Shown piece by piece: positions 58,222 to 64,000 of a DNA stretch of 64,000 nucleotides. A program made the translations under genes and the position numbers. The notes under the pieces are model-generated. The model did no database searches. It saw only the letters and a list, made by a program, of their open reading frames with translations, and was not told the DNA's origin. The first letter of the stretch is position 1, and the number at the start of each line of letters is the position of its first letter. Source of the DNA: Oegoconia quadripuncta (lineage: Eukaryota; Arthropoda; Insecta; Lepidoptera; Autostichidae); NCBI GenBank assembly GCA_949316235.1, contig OX438744.1, forward strand, positions 31,864,778 to 31,928,777, read 5' to 3'.

Positions 58222-61062
58222 ACAAAATAAATTCTCTTAAGGTAAACAGGTCTTTATATGTACGAGAAAGTCTAAAGGGAAATTATTTATAAAATTTAAT
58301 TGAAATGACCTGATAGGTATAAAGGAAAATATAACATAATCCAACCAAGACCCTCCAAACAATACCATAAAATATTTACCTTAATTGTGTTGCCGACTGT
58401 ACAAATGTGATCTAAATTTTCTTTTTATAGAAATGTTGGAATTCTGCCAAAAAAACAAAAGAACAGAATTAGAATATTTTTGCGTGCACTTCGTATGAAA
58501 AGGCCAGTGACCATACGACAGACCATAGTACTCACTAGTAGTCAGTTGGTTAACTTTGTTAATCGAAAACCAATATTGAACAAGTGATTCTACCTATTAG
58601 TTTAATTTTTATTAGTTTACTTCAATCGACAAAATACCTATTCCAGTTTCATTATTTCTATGATGGAATGTTTCATCGGAGAAATAACTCAAAAAGGCGC
58701 GAATTCCAATGTAATCATTATTGACCGTAAAGTTACAATAAAAGAAATCGATTAGCGCGATTTGAATATTCAAATACCGAACGATCGAACGAACTCCCAA
58801 ATGTGAATGGAATTGGTTGTAAACTAGACTTAGGAATATTATAGAGTTGACGCCAAACATTTTACGATTGATTTATTAGGTACTTTAAAAAAAATTGGTT
58901 TTAATTGATCAATATATGGTTTGAAAAGTCGTTAAATGGTAAACAGTATTAGTTTAATAGTTTGAGCGACAAATATATTTTTATAGATAAAACAAATAAC
59001 GTAATAGGTACTCTAGTGACTAGATGTAAAAAATAGGTAAATTAATACAAGTTAAAATACGATTAAATTCATTAAAAAGAAATAGCATTGCATAATTAGG
59101 ATAAATAGGGATATTGATTGTTTGTGTAAAGTTCGTAGCGCGGCTCTACGAGAGTCGTAGCCCTTTCCTATTTGCGCACACGCGAGCTTTCTAGCTTGTT
59201 GGCTGCCGTTCATACGGGTTCATGGGATTTTCTTCGCAGCTTATTGATGGATGGCAAAGCTAATTTAAAATGAATTATTAGAAATAATCGTATTGCAAAT
59301 CGAATGTATTAGCAAATCTCTTTCAATATGTTAAAACGTTAACATTGTAAAAATATTTTTTATATGATCGCCAACCCTACCTGTGGGGACAAACTTTCAA
59401 CTAAACTCAAACAAAGAAGGCGTATCGCGACTATGTAATATGTACATTAATGAAGCTAGTAGAAATGCCAAACCGCACCGATTGGCTAACGGATGTCCTT
59501 GCTAATGGCGATCTTACAAGTAAACCTGTCAACAAATAAACCGAAGTACCCACCTACCACTAAAACCAGTAGTTATCTCTGTTTGTTAACCTCGTAATGG
59601 CTACAAAAAACTTAACATTCTCAAAGGCTAACAGAATAAAAATTAAAAAGTCAACGTTCTAAATTCGAAAACGGCGTTCGAATTATGATTTAAAACGTGT
59701 TCCGGAGAAACTCGACGTTTCTAAAAACGAACATCTAGCGGCGACGACCGCGTCATTATACATACGGGTAATGAGGGACTGTTACAAGAGCGAGCTGGAC
59801 ATTTAGGGTTACGTCATTTTGATTTGAAGCGTGCTGCGAATGCCCCTTTAAATGAGTCCTATTCGAATTCCATTGCGTGGCGAAAACGTTCATTCTTTTA
59901 CAAGTGCAATCTTCCCACAATAATATAACCCAGAAAATTTCAGTATCTAAAGTGACGGTTTCTAGAATGGATTTGATAGCCACTCAACCGCCCACGGTTA
60001 CATCTGTAACCAAAAAAAGTGTCCGTGGTTTCAATATCAATTTTCATGGATTTTTTTACCGATATCTTATGTTATACGCAGTTTTTAGTACTCTTCGTAA
60101 TACGCAACTTTTCGTTTATATATTGTTTTAATTTGTAATCTTTCACCTATACTTACGTATATTTTTGTCGCTATAGCTGTTGTAGTTTACCAGATATGAA
60201 GGTTTTATTAATAACGGCACCGTGCGCGCAGCACTAAAGTGCGACCCCATGGAGCGGACAGTAGACCGGAATTTGGAAGGATTAGAATTTACTGTTTATA
60301 ATTACAAATATGTCGTTTAGGAAATTATACAATACAAGCAAAATAGTTTATTTAAATTACAAGCTGTGGGAATAATAATTTAACAATTTGTTTTAAAACA
60401 GTCACAAATAAAATACTAGCCCCAAGTCCCTGGTTGGTGGTACCCAGAAAGCTGCCCGCATTGTCTCGCTGCATAGCAAGACTGATTATTTGTACAATCG
60501 TTATATTTTAAATAATTAATAATTAGCAAGAGGCCTCTTTAAATTCATTTGTATTCGAATTAGCAATATGTATCTCTGTTAATTACGACGTAATGTGAAA
60601 GCATAAAGCGTAGGTATATTCAGACGAAACAATAACCCGATCATAAGGTATTAAAAGTAGATGATAAGCTATATTTAAAAAGTAATAGACAAAGGAAAGT
60701 AATACAAAAAACGTGATCTCGTTTACTTTCGAAGCTTATAATCAAAAGCTCTAACGACCGCATTACTCTTGTGTTGAACGAAGATAGTGTACTTTATAAT
60801 AATATAATGTTTCAAATATTTCAAGGCTAACCGTTCTCAGCTGTCAATCATAATAAGCTATCTATCTTTGTCCGATTTATATGTATCTTTGTACGTCTGT
60901 CTCACTCGATCTTACTCGCTCGATCGGCCGCCTCGAGTTCTTTATTTGAAAATTTGATTTTAAATGTGGAATGAATAAGCATTATCTTAAGGAATCCGTT
61001 CTTTTATTTGAATTTTTAATTTCTTTTTTAGGGCTGACTACTGGCTTTGTGATTTTTTCGTT

Positions 61063-61431
61063 TTAATCATTTTCGGGATGAATTCTTGTAATGCCGTAAG
61101 ATTTATTAGGAGATGTAAATGTGTTCCGAGTTATGGAACCTGTGTTTTTTGTTCTTTTTTCGGATGACGTCGCCGGTTCTTCGATGAAATTTGTATGTTC
61201 ACAGTTTGTAATGTTCTTTATGATATTTTTTATTGCTTTCCGGCCAGTCATACATTTGTTTACGAAATTCAATACTAGCGATATTTTAACCGTGTTAATG
61301 TTGTAGGAATTCTTTGTGAGGAATTTGTTGAGTCTGTATTGTGAGACAATGCGTTTGGCTGCACTCCTAGCCGCTATATAAGTCGCTAAAATGCAAAATA
61401 AGCGTCTACATCTCGCCCACTCGTTATCTGA
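61063..61431 (-). other. Candidate unassigned ORF
   Basis: A minus-strand frame open for 122 codons after a TAG starts SDNEWARCRRLFCILATYIA and AARSAAKRIVSQYRLNKFLT. It ends SYGITRIHPEND, a TAA, and another 26 open codons in the same frame. It has no ATG near its start and no clear acceptor. It could be an exon, a decayed gene or chance in A-rich sequence. Confidence 0.3.
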
Positions 61432-63783
61432 CTACTGACACTGATCCATGTATGACCAAAAATTTTATTGCTCCGATTTAATTATGTCATTTCTTTTTAT
61501 TGCTGTCCAATAAAGATTTTGTTGCATGAATAGCTGATGCGTCATTTAACTTCATTATAATTGACGTTAGCGATGAAAATGACTCACATTTTTATATGTA
61601 ATCGAGAAATTGAGAATCAGGATTAGGTAGACGTTGTTGGCTTATTGAGTCTATACAAATTGTTCTAATTTACTCATAATTGGAATTAGTCGGTTATAAT
61701 TCCATCTATTATGTAGACTAAGCAAAAAACTAGAGAATAACTTCATCACGTCTTTTTCTTTAGTGTATGGTTTCGGTATATAACAAAAATAAAACCATCC
61801 CGCCTCTTCCCGTGCATTATAGCAAATTCCATCGAGAATATATCACGTCACCTTTATCCCAAAGGGGTGGACAGATATATCCCATACTTAAGCGTTTGGG
61901 TGATCCAAACATTAAAAGCTTAATGCTTTAAACAACATCCACGATTCATCTTTCGAAATCGAATTCGAAAATTCTTGAAACGTGCAAATCAATAGATGTT
62001 TTTTGAAGTAAAGTCTCTTACTCGTCTTTTGCGACACTTACAGTTTTATGTGCCAGAAACCACACAACGAGTTGACCTAAGTACTCTTTTATTAAATTAA
62101 TGGGCTTGTTATTCTTTACAAGCTTTTTGTGCGTTCAAAATTAGCTAACAATTTTTCTGGTATCTAATTTAGCATATGGCATATTTATGTAAGTTCGGTG
62201 ACAATGCAATATTATAGTATCACGCAGTGATCTGATGATGGAGCCGGGATGTAGGGACTGGAACTCCTTGATGGACTTATGTTACACGTCTTTGTATTAC
62301 AATAATATGTAATAATCATGATGGAGCAGTAAAAGCTTGTTTTTAAAAATATTAATTTAAAATTTATTCTGAAGCATAGTATTTATAAATCGAATTGCAA
62401 AGTAGAGTTGCTAATTAATTTTATCGTTTTACATGAAAGAAATATTTTATTTTTTTAAGGTATATTTACCAAAGTACCATAATTTAACTTTTAAGTAATC
62501 TAATCAGACATTGTACGATAATAAAATACCTTCGCCTTAAATCACAGGTGAAATAAAAATAAACAAAAACTGTCAGTGTCAAAACTGTCATAAAAAATTA
62601 ATCTGATTAATCGGTCGCTCAAGGTCAACTAGCCCGCGTGACTGTCCTCTTTTTTAATCGTATTAATCAAAGGAAATTACTCTACAATGATATCGAGTAG
62701 AATCAACTTTAAAAATGTATAAGGCAATAATTTTCAAATTAATTCCTTGAATTGCTTTAAAAAAACTGAGTTCATATTTTAGAAACTGTCCATTCAATTT
62801 ACGTGTAGTCATTTAAGTTATGGGTTATTGGACCACCATGTAATCCAGACCACCAGATCATTCCTATAACAAATCCTACGCACAAATCTGCGAATCGACT
62901 GTTGAAACCTAACACTCTGTATATAAACAAGGTGAAAATGTTATTGTTAACATCTAGAGGACTTTAAGTAGCTTCTTAGAAACGATGACCATATCAAAAC
63001 ATTGCTGTACAAAGTTAATTTTTACGATTCGATAAGATAATTTTATAGGAATATAATTTTTAAATGGAAGCAGTACGGCTTAGTTTGGTTTAAAAAGGTG
63101 CAATTGTTAAGTTACCCAATAAAGATTTAAAGTAAGGGTTTGGTCACGCTGTGCAACTGTATTAGCATTCCCGATGGATGTCAGTAACTTAATTAATAAA
63201 TGTGTAGAAACCTTTTCCTGAAATAAATTAGTTGTATTTTTTATTTAGATTGTACAGAAATTATTAAAAAAAATGTTTCACTTATTACCGTAGACAATGT
63301 TGTTTCAATTTTGCGCTTTAAAATATCAATACATAATTAAATAACTACTTCATTGTAAATAGAACGCACTAAATTTAAATTATAAAAAGATGAAATTGGT
63401 TGGCTTTTTTCTCAACTTCACTCCATTTGAACTATACTTACGCCTTTAGCTAAAAACGTTTGAAATTCGAACGGGTGCGTTGACAAACATATATTTGCTT
63501 CATATTACAATTATTTCACTTTATCGCATAAGAAATAAGGCTTGAAATCGTTTTTGTGTGCCGCATTAGCCGATTTGTCGCGCACGCAGGTGTCCTATTG
63601 GCTGTTAAGATTTTTTTTATGGTTACGCTGAAAGCTCACGTTTAGTATTCAGCCAGTAACAAGATTCTCTATTTTTTTTATTTATTTCTTGAAACTTTAT
63701 GATGATCTTTAGTTTCTTGAAACTGTGGAAATTTTTTAAAGTGTTTAGTATAAAATGTAATATTGGTTTCGAATACCTCTAGA
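61432..63783. other. Non-genic, unique AT-rich DNA
   Basis: Apart from repeat R5 I see only unique sequence. A homeodomain-type GATTAATC (62605-62612) lies next to TCAAGGTCA (62619-62627), and a CCAAT-like TATTGGCTG lies near 63596. No exon recognised. Confidence 0.4.
61795..61955 (+). repeat. Dispersed repeat R5
   Basis: CACCTTTATCCCAAAGGGGT, AAGCGTTTGGGTGATCC and TTTAAACAACATCCACG. Related copies at 36690-36800 and, reversed and interrupted by a MITE, 10100-10380. Confidence 0.6.
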
Positions 63784-63985
63784 GGCATGTTTGTGTGTTG
63801 AATACGAACATGTGTACCAGAGTTATGGATGATTTCGTTTATAATAAGTATTTATCTACAAAAAAAATATGTATTTGTATAGGTACTATATCAACCATCA
63901 GATATCCACACCAAAAGCCTAGTTGCTTAGTGTGGAACTAGATGTCAGTGTGTGTATGTCTAAAGATATTTATTATTATTATTTA
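63784..63985 (+). mobile_element. SINE-2, 5' truncated
   Basis: Begins inside the family at GGCATGTTTGTGTG and contains ACATGTGTACCAGAGTTATG and the AACTAGATG...GTGTGTATGTC 3' domain. The tRNA head is missing. Confidence 0.75.
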
Positions 63986-64000
63986 TAATATTAGTGTGTT

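Larger units (their letters stand above)
54766..61062. other. Non-genic stretch, sparse repeats
   Basis: Contains a 42186-family copy (55793-55950), an RTE 3' tail near 56035-56070, a SINE-1 fragment, the inverted-repeat element at 57881-58221 and long unique AT-rich sequence. A short GC-richer patch lies near 59700-59760. No supported gene. Confidence 0.45.

Noticed and set aside
59756..60131. Two overlapping ORFs of 75 and 84 codons on opposite strands
   Set aside because: No domain, no splice context and low-complexity ends; not supported as genes.

Overview
The window is AT-rich animal DNA from an insect, almost certainly a moth or butterfly. The evidence is its dispersed repeats: tRNA-derived SINEs, Lep1-type Helitrons with 5'-TC...CTAG-3' ends inserted between A and T, and the 3' ends of Jockey/CR1-like and RTE-like LINEs. 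There are no bacterial-style genes, operons, rRNA genes or CRISPR arrays. The SINE heads look like tRNAs (they keep A and B boxes) but are not tRNA genes.

The one host gene I can support is the 5' part of castor (cas, vertebrate CASZ1), on the minus strand. It has a noncoding 5' exon (37289-37372) and five coding exons (35686-34777, 34189-34030, 33390-33252, 31562-31458, 31293-31227). All have GT/AG borders and the reading frame stays open across every junction, giving 444 complete codons before the frame leaves exon e in phase 1. The call rests on the conserved segment RILRDYAMNTMKELLGIYG (residues 248-266), which closely matches a segment near the N-terminus of CASZ1. The C2H2-type zinc fingers are not visible, so they probably lie left of the window across an intron of more than 31 kb. 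The noncoding exon is full of short upstream ORFs, and the last one would end in an ATGA overlap with the predicted cas start codon.

The rest is repeat-rich sequence. From 1 to 31 kb (probably cas intron) there are many SINE, LINE, Helitron and MITE copies, with two unassigned ORFs and a few GC-rich islands. From 37.4 to 64 kb (upstream of or within the 5' end of cas) the repeat landscape is similar. It includes a tandem YY1/Pho-type motif near 53.49 kb and an unassigned ORF near 61.2 kb.

The most striking non-genic structures are two nearly identical DNA transposons (25023-26668 and 43868-45534). Each has inverted arms of about 680-716 bp, TA target duplications and a relic of an IS630/Tc1/mariner-like transposase C-terminus. 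In the second copy the arms extend into the transposase coding sequence. Also notable are three retroelement copies whose 5' ends are hairpins made of their own inverted sequence (8057-8126, 24634-24673, 29779-30041). Several insertions are nested, and three of them can be compared with an uninterrupted copy elsewhere in the window.
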